A stretch of DNA of 64,000 bases. It comes from Chloroflexota bacterium. Lineage in GTDB: Bacteria; Chloroflexota; Anaerolineae; Caldilineales; Caldilineaceae. A model generated the notes under the pieces. That model worked only from the letters and a program-made list of their open reading frames with translations, was not told the DNA's origin and searched no databases. Position 1 is the first letter of the stretch. Every line of letters begins with the position of its first letter. Shown here one piece after another: positions 17,081 to 25,521 of the stretch. Position numbers and translations under genes: made by a program. Location of the stretch: NCBI GenBank assembly GCA_018969295.1, contig JAGWYN010000001.1, positions 259,050 through 323,049 of the forward strand, written 5' to 3'.

Positions 17081-18493
17081 ATGGCCAGAAAAAAATTTGT
17101 AGGCATTCAGATCAGCCCGATCAGCTTTATCGACGAGGGGGTCGAGACGGTGCTGGAGACCCTGCAGGAGCGTGCCGGCGTCAACGTGCTGATGATTGGG
17201 ACCGTCTCGTGGCTGGGGCTCAAGGCTGGGCGCAGCATCTCGTATTCGCTGGACGGCTGGCCCGACCACGGGGTGCCCGAGCCGCTCACGATGCAGGGGG
17301 GCGCCTATTTCAACCCTCATCCAACTTTCTACACCAACACATTCATCAAAGACTTCCGGGCGAGCGACGCCATCTTGCAGGGGGTCGACATCCTTGAACA
17401 GGTGATTCCAGAGGCCCACCGTCGTGGCATGCGTGTGATGCCCGAACTGATGGAGCCGCTCTTCAAATATGCCGGGCATGGTTCGACCAACACGGTCTCG
17501 ATCGCCAATCTGCCCCAGTGTCTGGAGGTGGACCTGTTTGGGCGGCATGGCCAGGAGCCCTGCACCAACCACCTGGACTACCGGCTGTGGTGGCATTCGA
17601 TGATCGAGGATCAGTGCCGCAGCTATGCGATCGACGGCATCATGTGGTGCAACGAACGACGCAGCCCGCTCGACCAGCTGATCGCCGGGCTGGCGCCCAG
17701 CTGCTTTTGTGCCCACTGCCGTCGTGAGGCGCAGGCGCGCGGGATCGATGTGGAGGGGGCGCGCAAGGCCTTTTTGGAGCTTTACGACTTTTTCCAGCGT
17801 GCGCGCGCCAACGAAGACTTTGTGGACGGTGCGCTGATCGAGTTTTTGCGTGTGCTGCTGCGCAACCCTGAAATTTTGATCTGGGAGCGCTTCTGGCTGG
17901 AGCGCAACAAAGATCTCGACCGCGAGCTTTATGGCCAGGTCAAATGGTGCAACGCCGACCTTGAGTTCGGGCTCAACGTCTGGAACCGCAACCATTTCAA
18001 CCCGCTGCGCAAGGCCCAGTGGCCATGGCTCGAACAGACCCGCTACGCGGACTGGGTCAAGCCGATCACCTACCAGCACCAGTCGGGCCAGGTCTATGTC
18101 AAAGAGATGAGCGACTTTCATCGTTCTCTCCTGCGCGACCTGACCCCCCAGGAATTTACGCCGATCATGTACAAGCTGCTGGGGCTCAACGAGGCGCCGT
18201 GGGATCAGCTGGTCCAGACCGGGATGGACCCAGATACCTATGTCTATGGGCAGTGCGCCGACGCAGTGCGTGGGGTGCAGGGCAAGGTGCCGGTCTACAT
18301 GGGGATCGGGGTCGATGCCCCTCGGGTGCAGGCAGACCAGGCCGTCTGTACCCCCGACATCGTCTACCGCAGTGTGCTGGCGACCTACCGGGCGGGGGGG
18401 CAAGGGGTCATCTTTGCGCCCAACTATGCCAGCATGAAGCTTTCCAACCTGGACGGTGCCCGGCGGGCGCTGCGCGAACTGGGAGTCGAGTGA
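17081..18493 (+). CDS. TIM-barrel glycoside-hydrolase-like protein of unknown function
   Basis: About 470 residues resembling hypothetical glycosyl hydrolase (GHL) barrels: an early strand QISPISFIDEG, the SYAIDGIMWCNE segment and a Cys cluster SCFCAHCRREAQARGID typical of such families. There is no signal peptide, so it is cytoplasmic. The ATG at 17081 is 16 bases from AAGGAG; the in-frame GTG at 17075 has better spacing and may be the true start. It lies between peptidase and dehydrogenase genes in the same operon, which hints at a non-sugar or glyco-conjugate substrate. The reaction is unknown. Confidence 0.7.
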   Translation: MARKKFVGIQISPISFIDEGVETVLETLQERAGVNVLMIGTVSWLGLKAGRSISYSLDGWPDHGVPEPLTMQGGAYFNPHPTFYTNTFIKDFRASDAILQGVDILEQVIPEAHRRGMRVMPELMEPLFKYAGHGSTNTVSIANLPQCLEVDLFGRHGQEPCTNHLDYRLWWHSMIEDQCRSYAIDGIMWCNERRSPLDQLIAGLAPSCFCAHCRREAQARGIDVEGARKAFLELYDFFQRARANEDFVDGALIEFLRVLLRNPEILIWERFWLERNKDLDRELYGQVKWCNADLEFGLNVWNRNHFNPLRKAQWPWLEQTRYADWVKPITYQHQSGQVYVKEMSDFHRSLLRDLTPQEFTPIMYKLLGLNEAPWDQLVQTGMDPDTYVYGQCADAVRGVQGKVPVYMGIGVDAPRVQADQAVCTPDIVYRSVLATYRAGGQGVIFAPNYASMKLSNLDGARRALRELGVE

Positions 18494-18495
18494 CG

Positions 18496-19446
18496 ATGCG
18501 CACACTCTATCTGGCCGACCTGGCCATTCACCCGGAGCAACTGGCTGCGATTCGTGCTGTGCTGCCTGCGGACTGGCAGCTGAGCGACCAGCCGGACGCT
18601 GCCGCAGTGTTTCTGACGGAAAATCGGGCCATCGACGCCGAGATGGTGGCGCGGGCGGGCGATGCGCTCCGGCTGGTGGTGCGGCTCGACACCGGCCACG
18701 CCGCACTGCCGGCCGACCTGGCCGTGCCTCTGGTCGACCTGCCCAACACGGCCCTGTTGGGGGTGGCCGAGCATGCGCTGCTGCTGATGATGGCGCTTTC
18801 CCGCCAGCTTTTTGGTGTGGTCGCCGCCACCCAGGCCCAGCAGTGGCTTCCCGAACGCAGCGAGCCGATCCTGACCGACCAGCGCCGCTACACCTACAAC
18901 TGGATCGGCCTGCAGGAGTTCGGGGTGCTTTACCGCAAGACCCTGGGGATCGTCGGGCTCGGGCTGATCGGGGCTGCTGTGGCCCAACGGGCGCGCGCCT
19001 TTGGCATGCGGGTGCTTTACACCCAGCGCACCCGGCTGGATCCGGGTCGGGAACAACAGCTGGGGGTTGGCTGGCGGCAGCTGGACGATCTGCTGGCCCA
19101 GAGCGACTTTGTCTCGCTGCACCACCGCTTTCAGGAGGAACCCGGTGGCAACGACAAACAGATCGGGGCCCGCGAGCTGGCGCTGATGAAGTCAACGGCC
19201 TATCTGATCAACACGGCGCGCGGGCGGTTGGTCGACGAAGAGGCCTTGGCGGCCGCCCTGGCGGGCGGCCAGATCGCCGGAGCGGGATTGGATGTCTTCC
19301 GCTGCGAGCCGTTGCCGCCCGGCCATCCGTTTTTTGCCCTGGCGGGCCCGCGTTTGATTCTGACCCCCCACGTTGCCGGCGCGCCGATTGCCGAAGCGCG
19401 CCGGACGATCGCCGACGAATTTGTCGAATTACTTCATGCTCTTTGA
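18496..19446 (+). CDS. D-isomer-specific 2-hydroxyacid dehydrogenase
   Basis: A 316-residue NAD-dependent dehydrogenase. It has Rossmann motif GIVGLGLIGAAVAQRA, catalytic Arg in NTARGRLVDEEAL, Glu in LDVFRCEPLP and His in LTPHVAGAPI. The N-terminal catalytic half is shorter than in the enzyme at 4712. The ATG at 18496 lies two bases after the previous stop; the upstream part of the frame overlaps the barrel gene and is not coding. It should reduce a 2-keto acid, plausibly one made by the neighbouring aminotransferases. Confidence 0.9.
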   Translation: MRTLYLADLAIHPEQLAAIRAVLPADWQLSDQPDAAAVFLTENRAIDAEMVARAGDALRLVVRLDTGHAALPADLAVPLVDLPNTALLGVAEHALLLMMALSRQLFGVVAATQAQQWLPERSEPILTDQRRYTYNWIGLQEFGVLYRKTLGIVGLGLIGAAVAQRARAFGMRVLYTQRTRLDPGREQQLGVGWRQLDDLLAQSDFVSLHHRFQEEPGGNDKQIGARELALMKSTAYLINTARGRLVDEEALAAALAGGQIAGAGLDVFRCEPLPPGHPFFALAGPRLILTPHVAGAPIAEARRTIADEFVELLHAL

Positions 19447-19465
19447 AAACTTGTGAGGAACTCCA

Positions 19466-20704
19466 ATGGCTGAGCCACCTGCCTGGCATTACCAGAAAAT
19501 TACCAAACCCATGTTCGATCTGCCCCCGGTGCAGATGATTTTGCGCGGGCGTGTGCTCACCGGCGCCGACCCTGCTGCCGGCGATGTACTGTTCGAAGAC
19601 GGCTTTGTCGAGTTTTCCGGCGGCCGGATTGTCGCCGTCGGGCCGGCTGCCGAACTGGGCAGCCGGCTAGATGAAGCGGTGGCAACCGGCGGCACGATTC
19701 TGCCCGGCCTGATCAACAGCCATGCCCATCTGGCCTGGGATGGGATCCACGACCTGGCCCGGCAGTCGATGGACGATGCTGTGGAAATCAGCGCCTACAA
19801 ATGTGCCAGCAACATGCTGATTTCGCTGCGTGCTGGGGTCACCACGGTGCGCGACCTTGGGATGAACAAGAGCAATTTTTTTGCCAAACAGGCAGTGGCC
19901 CAGGGCATCTTTCCGGGACCGCGTCTTTTGGTCTGCGGTGAGGCGATCATCCAGACCGGCGGCCATACCTACTGGTGCTGTCGGGAGGCGAGTGGGGCCG
20001 ACGAAATGCGTCGCGCCGTGCGCGAGCAGGTGCGCGGGGGGGCTGACCTGATCAAGATCATGGCCTGCCACGACACGCTCGAATTCACCGACGCCGAGCT
20101 GGAAGCGGTGATCGACGAAAGCCACCGCAACGGATTGCCGATCACCGCCCATGCCACCTACGACGCCTGCATCGCCCGCGTCGCCGAGTTCGGCGTCGAC
20201 TGTGTCGAGCACGGCGGCAGCATGAGCGACGCCACGATCCAGCTGCTGCTCGACAAACGGATCCCGATTGTCACGACTTTTGCCCCGCTGGTCATGCAGA
20301 GCATGCCCGAACTGGCCCGCCAGTACGGTGTGCCCGAGTGGAAGATCGCCGAGCGCCAGAAGGCCGTAGCCGACCCCAAGCGCTACCAGGGGCTGGTCAA
20401 CGCTGCCGCGGCCGGGGTCACGATCGCCTTCGGCACCGACGCCGGGAGCCCGGTTGTCGGCCACAACATCGTGGCACCCGAATTGGCGTTCATGGTCAAG
20501 CTGGGAGTCAAACGGGACAACTACGACGCCATCCGCAGCGCTACCAGCGTGGCTGCCCAGGTCAACCGGCTTGAGGCCAAGGTCGGTCTGCTGGCCCCTG
20601 GCAAGCTGGCCGACCTGATCGTGGTGGCCGGTAACCCGCTGCAAGAGCTGGACGCGCTCAACCAAGTGCAGATGACCTTCCTGGAAGGAAAACGAATGGT
20701 ATGA
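19466..20704 (+). CDS. Amidohydrolase-superfamily metallohydrolase
   Basis: A 412-residue amidohydrolase of the imidazolonepropionase/prolidase-like branch. The metal residues are visible: HAH in NSHAHLAWDG, a Lys in DLIKIMA, His in TAHATYDA, His in CVEHGG and Asp in AFGTDAGS. The small beta-sandwich is formed by the two ends, with the typical LAPGKLADLIVVAGNPL close. It hydrolyses a C-N bond in a ring or amide. It overlaps the aminotransferase by ATGA, so product and next substrate may be linked. The exact substrate is unknown. Confidence 0.9.
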   Translation: MAEPPAWHYQKITKPMFDLPPVQMILRGRVLTGADPAAGDVLFEDGFVEFSGGRIVAVGPAAELGSRLDEAVATGGTILPGLINSHAHLAWDGIHDLARQSMDDAVEISAYKCASNMLISLRAGVTTVRDLGMNKSNFFAKQAVAQGIFPGPRLLVCGEAIIQTGGHTYWCCREASGADEMRRAVREQVRGGADLIKIMACHDTLEFTDAELEAVIDESHRNGLPITAHATYDACIARVAEFGVDCVEHGGSMSDATIQLLLDKRIPIVTTFAPLVMQSMPELARQYGVPEWKIAERQKAVADPKRYQGLVNAAAAGVTIAFGTDAGSPVVGHNIVAPELAFMVKLGVKRDNYDAIRSATSVAAQVNRLEAKVGLLAPGKLADLIVVAGNPLQELDALNQVQMTFLEGKRMV

Positions 20705-21870
20705 ACAGCACCCCCCTGCTCGGTGCCTTGGCGCACCGCATTGTCGAAGAGGATGTTTCGCTGCGCACGCGCATGCTGGAGATCGCCGCTGGGTTGGACG
20801 ATGTGATCGCACTGGGGCGTGGGGATCCAGATTTTCACACCCCCCCCCACATTGTGGCCGCGGCCCACCGTGCGCTGGACGAAAACCAGCACCACTACAC
20901 CCACCCTGCCGGGCTGCCGGTGCTGCGCAGCGCCATTGCCAGCCACCTGAGCGACGAATTCGGTCTGCGCTACAGCGCAGACGAGATCATTGTCACCGCC
21001 GGCGTGCAGGAGTCGATCGTGCTGACCATGCTGGGGTTGGTCAACCCTGGGGAGGAGGTGCTGATCACCTCCCCGCGCTTCACGACCTACGACACGGCAG
21101 TCTCGCTCTGCGGCGGGGTGCCGGTGCCGGTGCCGACCTACGAAGAGGATGATTTCGCCCTGATGCCCGCCGCGATCGAAGCGCGCATCACCCCGCGCAC
21201 CAAAGCCCTGGTGCTGGTGACCCCCAACAACCCGACCGGTGCGGTCACCCCGCCGGCGGTGATCCGCACGATCGCCGACCTGGTGCAGCGCCACAACCTG
21301 GTGCTGGTCAGCGACGAGATCTACGCCAAGCTGATCTACCCTGGATCCGAACATCTTTCGGCGGGCACCCTGCCGGGCATGCGCGAGCGCACGATCACCC
21401 TCAACGGCTTTTCCAAAGCCTATGCGATGACCGGCTGGCGGGTCGGCTATCTGGCAGCGCCGCACGAATTCACACAGCGGCTGATCGAGCTGCGGCATAC
21501 GCTCAGCATCAACACCAACACCCCCGCACAGCATGCGGCCCTCGCCGCCCTGACCGGCCCCCAGGAGGCCGTCCAGGCGATGCTGGAGGAATACGCCGAG
21601 CGCCGGAGCTATCTGATGCGGGCGCTGAGCGAGCTGGGGTTGAGCTACGGCCACCCGGGCGGCGCCTTCTATATCTACACCAATGTGTCGAGCACCGGGC
21701 TGGCCTCCCCGCGCTTTTGTGAGGAACTGCTGCGCCACGGCCGTGTCATGATCTTTCCGGGCAGCATGTTCGGCGACGACAGCGACCGGTACGTGCGGAT
21801 CAGCTACCTGCAGCCGCTGCCCCGCATCGAAGAGGCGCTCGAACGGATGCGTCGGTTTCTCCAACGCTGA
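20701..21870 (+). CDS. Class I/II aminotransferase (PLP-dependent)
   Basis: A complete 389-residue aminotransferase with LGRGDPDFHTPPH, NPTG (Asn177), Asp205 in SDEIYAK, PLP lysine 239 in NGFSKAY and Arg in TGWRVGY. It is closely related to the enzyme at 13287 and to the edge fragment at 1-541. Three normal copies and one dead copy in one island suggest several amino intermediates or an unusual amine. The start overlaps the amidohydrolase stop. It appears to be the last gene of the long rightward operon, as a hairpin follows at 21881. Confidence 0.93.
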   Translation: MNSTPLLGALAHRIVEEDVSLRTRMLEIAAGLDDVIALGRGDPDFHTPPHIVAAAHRALDENQHHYTHPAGLPVLRSAIASHLSDEFGLRYSADEIIVTAGVQESIVLTMLGLVNPGEEVLITSPRFTTYDTAVSLCGGVPVPVPTYEEDDFALMPAAIEARITPRTKALVLVTPNNPTGAVTPPAVIRTIADLVQRHNLVLVSDEIYAKLIYPGSEHLSAGTLPGMRERTITLNGFSKAYAMTGWRVGYLAAPHEFTQRLIELRHTLSINTNTPAQHAALAALTGPQEAVQAMLEEYAERRSYLMRALSELGLSYGHPGGAFYIYTNVSSTGLASPRFCEELLRHGRVMIFPGSMFGDDSDRYVRISYLQPLPRIEEALERMRRFLQR

Positions 21871-21880
21871 ACCCTACCAT

Positions 21881-21932
21881 CCTGCAACAGGAGGTCCGCT
21901 CTGCCCCGGCAGCGCGTGCTTCCTGTTGCAGG
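21881..21932 (+). terminator. 12-bp inverted repeat after the rightward operon
   Basis: CCTGCAACAGGA (21881-21892) and TCCTGTTGCAGG (21921-21932) are exact complements around a 28-base loop. The repeat lies 10 bases after the aminotransferase stop. There is no T-run, so it could be a weak terminator, an RNA-processing site or an operator for the next gene. Confidence 0.5.
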
Positions 21933-21936
21933 GAAC

Positions 21937-21968
21937 TTCGGTAAGAAATTCGGTAAGATTCGGTAAGA
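21937..21968 (+). repeat. Three direct repeats TTCGGTAAGA before the Gfo/Idh gene
   Basis: Copies start at 21937, 21949 and 21959, spaced 12 and 10 bases, on roughly the same face of the helix. They end 13 bases before the ATG at 21982. They may bind a regulator. The AT-rich content stands out from its surroundings. Confidence 0.6.
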
Positions 21969-21981
21969 AAAGAGTCTCGTG

Positions 21982-23031
21982 ATGAGTACAGAGCCATTTC
22001 GAATTTTGCAGGTTGGGCTGGGCAACCGCGGGCGCATGTGGGGCCAGGTGATCGGTCGCGAGGCCGGGATCACCGTCAGCGGGGTCGTGGATGTCAACCC
22101 GGCGACGGTGGCGGCCTTTGCGGCCGAACACCCGGCTGTGCCGGCCTTTACGGAGCTGGAGGCTGCGCTGGCGGCCACCCAGAGCGATGCCGTGCTGTTG
22201 GTCACCCCGCCGGACGGCCATCTGGCGCAGGCGCGCCAGATCTTTGCCGCCGGGTTGCCGCTGCTTGCCGAAAAACCGCTCACCCTGGATCTGGCCGAGG
22301 CCGTCACCTTGGTGGATCTGGCCCGCCAGGCCCAGCTGCCGCTGGCGGTCGGGCTCAACTTCCGCTACCTGCCGGTCTCGCGCCGCATCCGAGAGCTGGT
22401 GGCCGGAGGCACACTGGGGGAACCGGGCTTTGGCCAGTTCACCTACCAGCGCAACCGGGATGGCCGCCTGCCCTGGCTCAACAAATACCCGCTGACGATG
22501 CGGCACCCCATGATGCTGGAGCAGAGCATCCACCATCTCGACCTGATCCGCTTCTGCTATGCCCGTCCGGTCGAGAGCGTGCTCTGCCGGACCTGGAACC
22601 CCCGCTGGAGCCTGTACGCCCACGACAGCAACGTGGCCTGCCTGCTTCAGCTGGCCGGCGGGCTGGAGGTCAACTATCAAGGGACCTGGACCGGCGGCTG
22701 GAATCCGCTGCGTTTTGAGTGGCGCACCGACCTCTCAGAAGGGGTGATCGTCCAGCGCCAGCTTTTTTCTGACCTGGCCGTTGCCCGCACCGACGATACC
22801 GAGTTGACCCCGCTGGAACTGGCGGCGTGCGAGCCCTTCTACGACGACTCTGCGGCGCTGCTGCGCTCCTTTGTCGACCATGTGCGCCACGGGGCTCCGC
22901 TGGAATGCAGCGGCGCCGACCATTTGGTCACCCTGGCGCTCTGTTTTGCGGCCATCGAGAGCAGCGAGACCGGTTGTGCCGTCCACCTGCCCGAGTTTTG
23001 TGCGCGCCACGGGATCGCGCTGTCGGCATGA
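21982..23031 (+). CDS. Gfo/Idh/MocA-family oxidoreductase
   Basis: About 349 residues. The N-terminal Rossmann fold (LQVGLGNRGRMWGQVI, then DVNPATV) is followed by the hallmark LAEKPLTLDLAEA near residue 95 and the QSIHHLDLIRF segment, where the catalytic His lies. It probably oxidises a hydroxyl of a sugar, inositol or related cyclic compound with NAD(P). A GTG at 21979 sits directly before the ATG at 21982. It overlaps the epimerase gene by ATGA, so the two act together. It has its own upstream repeats, so it may be a separate transcription unit. Confidence 0.9.
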   Translation: MSTEPFRILQVGLGNRGRMWGQVIGREAGITVSGVVDVNPATVAAFAAEHPAVPAFTELEAALAATQSDAVLLVTPPDGHLAQARQIFAAGLPLLAEKPLTLDLAEAVTLVDLARQAQLPLAVGLNFRYLPVSRRIRELVAGGTLGEPGFGQFTYQRNRDGRLPWLNKYPLTMRHPMMLEQSIHHLDLIRFCYARPVESVLCRTWNPRWSLYAHDSNVACLLQLAGGLEVNYQGTWTGGWNPLRFEWRTDLSEGVIVQRQLFSDLAVARTDDTELTPLELAACEPFYDDSAALLRSFVDHVRHGAPLECSGADHLVTLALCFAAIESSETGCAVHLPEFCARHGIALSA

Positions 23032-24026
23032 AAATTCTGGTCACGGGAGGGCTGGGCTTTGTCGGAATCAACCTTGTGCGCGGGTTGGCCGAGCGCGGGC
23101 TGGGAGAGGTCATTGCTGCGGACCTCAGCCTGCCCGGCCCTGCGGAAGAAGCTTTTCTGGAGCCGGTGCGTGCGTGCGTGCGCTGCTGTCCGCTGGACGT
23201 GCGGGACCGCGCTGCGCTTGCCGCGCTGCTGACCGACGAAGCGGTCACCCATGTGGTTCATGCAGCTGCGATCACGGTCAGCGGGGAGGCGGAGCGCAGC
23301 CAGGCGGACACCATCGTGGCGGTCAACCTGGAGTCGACCTTGCATCTGTTGGCTGCTGCGCTGCACGCCCCGGCTTTGGAGAAGGTGCTGCTGGTGAGCA
23401 GCAGCGGTGTCTACGGCACCCCGGTCGACCTGTGGCGTCCCCAACGCGAGGAGGGCCCGCTGGACCTGACCAGCCTGTATGCGCTTACCAAATACAGCGC
23501 CGAGCTGTTTGTGGCGCACTACGCCGGGCTGAGCGGCAAAGCGATGGCGGCGGTGCGGCTGCCGGCGGTCTACGGCCCACAGGAACGCATCCGCGCCAGC
23601 CGGCCCCACACCAGCGCTGTCCACCAGCTGATGGTGGCGCTGCGCGCGTCGCGGGCGGTGCGTGTGGCCGGGCCGGAGGTGGCCCGCGACTGGACCTACA
23701 CCGCTGACATTGCCGCCGGGGTGGCGGCGCTGCTGGCAGCCCCGCGCTGGCAGCAACCTGTCTACAACCTGAGCTGCGGCCGATCCATCTCCTTCGCCGA
23801 AGTGGTGGAGACATTTAGAGCTGCCGGGCTTCAGGCCACCTGGGTGGCCGATGCCAGTGAGGCGGAGATTGCCATGCGCCCGCACCAGAACCGGGCACCG
23901 CTCGACATCAGCCGGATACGGCAGGAGATTGGGTACGAGCCGCTCTACTCGCTGTCGGACGGGCTGAAAGCCTGGCAGCAGGTCAGCAATGTGGGGGTGA
24001 AAGCGCCCAGAGCGTGGCAGCCGTGA
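23028..24026 (+). CDS. NAD-dependent epimerase/dehydratase (extended SDR)
   Basis: A 332-residue extended SDR. The nucleotide motif GGLGFVGINL is at the N-terminus, VVHAAA near 80, the catalytic Ser in VSSSGVYG and the YxxxK pair in YALTKYSAEL. The segment RDWTYTADIAAG near 220 is typical of nucleotide-sugar epimerases. The ATG at 23028 overlaps the preceding stop; in-frame sequence upstream lies inside the oxidoreductase gene. With that enzyme it suggests a sugar-acid or nucleotide-sugar side branch. Confidence 0.9.
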   Translation: MKILVTGGLGFVGINLVRGLAERGLGEVIAADLSLPGPAEEAFLEPVRACVRCCPLDVRDRAALAALLTDEAVTHVVHAAAITVSGEAERSQADTIVAVNLESTLHLLAAALHAPALEKVLLVSSSGVYGTPVDLWRPQREEGPLDLTSLYALTKYSAELFVAHYAGLSGKAMAAVRLPAVYGPQERIRASRPHTSAVHQLMVALRASRAVRVAGPEVARDWTYTADIAAGVAALLAAPRWQQPVYNLSCGRSISFAEVVETFRAAGLQATWVADASEAEIAMRPHQNRAPLDISRIRQEIGYEPLYSLSDGLKAWQQVSNVGVKAPRAWQP

Positions 24027-24272
24027 CGCCAGGAGAGCGCTTGACCATTCCGCGGCGATAGCCGACAGTTTCGATGTGAAGGCAACTGCCCAGGTTGCGG
24101 GCAGGACACGACCAGCTATCCACGATCGTGCCTTCAGGCAATCGACCTCCAGCCCAATCAAAATTTCTCCAGACCTGCTGCGCCCGCACAACAGCCCAGC
24201 GGGCAGCTGGCCCTGAGCCGCGTGCCAGGGCTGTCTGGCGTTCTGTAGAGGCAATTCAAGTTGGAGGCTGCT

Positions 24273-24353
24273 GGCAAATTGACAGCTATCCAAACGCGTG
24301 ATAGAGTTTCAAACGTTGTTCGGAAAAAATTAAAAAATTTATTTTTTAATTTT
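24273..24353 (+). promoter_or_regulatory. Promoter, TetR-type operator and AT-rich inverted repeat
   Basis: TTGACA (24279-24284) and TAGAGT (24302-24307), 17 apart, are followed at once by TTCAAACGTTGTTCGG (24308-24323). This is nearly the same promoter/operator block as at 25435-25484. Next comes a perfect 13-bp inverted repeat of A and T only (24326-24338 and 24341-24353), striking in GC-rich DNA. It serves the DUF4386 gene at 24533. The remainder of 24027-24532 shows no convincing gene. Confidence 0.6.
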
Positions 24354-24532
24354 GCTTGAATTTCGTCAAGTAGTCGCTTCTGGTTGGTATAGCGGTTTTC
24401 GTCCAGTTTTTCAAGTTGGGCGGCGTCCCACGCTTCAAACGACCGCTGATGTTTATTCTGGAGTGGCCGAACCACGATTGCGTTGATGGGCCTGGTGCGA
24501 AAAAACACACCTATAACGTACAGGGAGAAAGA

Positions 24533-25306
24533 ATGATGAGTGACTCAACGTATCCCATCTCTGGCAACTCCGGCAAGACAAACGGGGCGCGTGGCCTGCG
24601 CCAGGCAGCGATTGTCCTGCTTGTTGTGGAAGTTTTTCTCATCTTCCCGCCGCTCATTATTTTGGGGGCGGCCATCAACTGGCCGGCCAGCCTGGATGAA
24701 CCGGCCAGCGTCAACTTGCCGCTGGTGCTGGAGCAGTACGTTGCTGTCATGACCGGTTATGGCATCTATCTGGTCTATTCTCTGTTGTTTTGGCCGGTGG
24801 CCTATCTGACCGGGCGGGTGATTGCAGGGAACGATCCCGAAAATTTATTGTTCCGCCTGGCCAGCGGTTTTGCGGCCCTGTCGGCGCTGGCCCGTGCCCT
24901 GGGGATTGTGCGCTGGCTCTTCGCCATGCCGGTACTGGCCCAACTTTACACCGGCCCCACCGCCACCCCCGAACTTCAGGCAACGATCAGCGTGACCTAC
25001 GAGATGCTCAACGCCTATGCCGGGGGCGTAGGCGAACTGTTGGGGGTGAGCCTATTTGCAGCCATCTGGTTGGTGTTGATCAGTATCTTGATCGTTCAAA
25101 AAGCAAATTGGCCGAACTGGCTGGGCTACTTTGGCTTTGTCTCGGCCATTTCGCTGTTCCTGAATCTGCTGGAAGTGATTGGCATGGATTTGGGGCCGAT
25201 GACGACCGTTTCAGTGGGATTGGTACAGTTTTGGATGTTGGCTGTTGCCATCGTCTTCTTTCGCAAAAAAGACATCTCCCGGGCAGGGGAGGAAGCTCGT
25301 GGCTGA
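24533..25306 (+). CDS. DUF4386-like integral membrane protein
   Basis: About 257 residues with six or so hydrophobic segments, for example AIVLLVVEVFLIFPPLIIL, the YLVYSLLFWPVAYL stretch and a final VGLVQFWMLAVAIVFF. The arrangement and the LARALGIVRWLFAMPVLA segment resemble DUF4386 proteins. The ATG at 24533 has GGGAGAAAG just upstream; the longer frame begins in non-coding DNA. The function of the family is unknown. It shares an operator motif with the TetR and ABA4-like units, suggesting co-regulation in an envelope or stress response. Confidence 0.75.
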   Translation: MMSDSTYPISGNSGKTNGARGLRQAAIVLLVVEVFLIFPPLIILGAAINWPASLDEPASVNLPLVLEQYVAVMTGYGIYLVYSLLFWPVAYLTGRVIAGNDPENLLFRLASGFAALSALARALGIVRWLFAMPVLAQLYTGPTATPELQATISVTYEMLNAYAGGVGELLGVSLFAAIWLVLISILIVQKANWPNWLGYFGFVSAISLFLNLLEVIGMDLGPMTTVSVGLVQFWMLAVAIVFFRKKDISRAGEEARG

Positions 25307-25441
25307 GCACACGCCCATGGCTGGGTGGCTGGAGATCCGGGCCTTCGGTGGTCTCGGGGTCCTCCGACTGGTGGGGGATGCGGCGCTGCTGGGCTTCAGG
25401 CCACCCGGGGGGCCGACGCCGGCTCCGCCAGCCTGGGCAAA

Positions 25442-25496
25442 TTGACAGGTAACCAAACATACGTTAAAATTCAAACACTGTTCGAAAATGTTTGAA
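25442..25496 (+). promoter_or_regulatory. Promoter with palindromic TetR-type operator
   Basis: TTGACA (25442-25447) and TAAAAT (25465-25470) are 17 bases apart. A 27-bp inverted repeat at 25470-25496 (arms TTCAAACA and TGTTTGAA) overlaps the end of the -10 box, ideally placed for repression. Inside it, TTCAAACA-C-TGTTCGAA is the reverse complement of the site at 27139 except for its centre. It drives the NAD-binding protein and the TetR gene, so autoregulation is likely. Confidence 0.7.
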
Positions 25497-25521
25497 TACA
25501 TTTTGAAAGGCTGTAGAACCC

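Noticed and set aside
17057..19195. A 712-codon open frame on the minus strand opposite the barrel and dehydrogenase genes
   Set aside because: Same reason: the plus-strand products have clear motifs and tight operon spacing, and the minus frame shows none.
23983..24189. A minus-strand frame resembling a transposase or other gene relic
   Set aside because: It overlaps the epimerase end, has no start signal, and I cannot tie it to a family.
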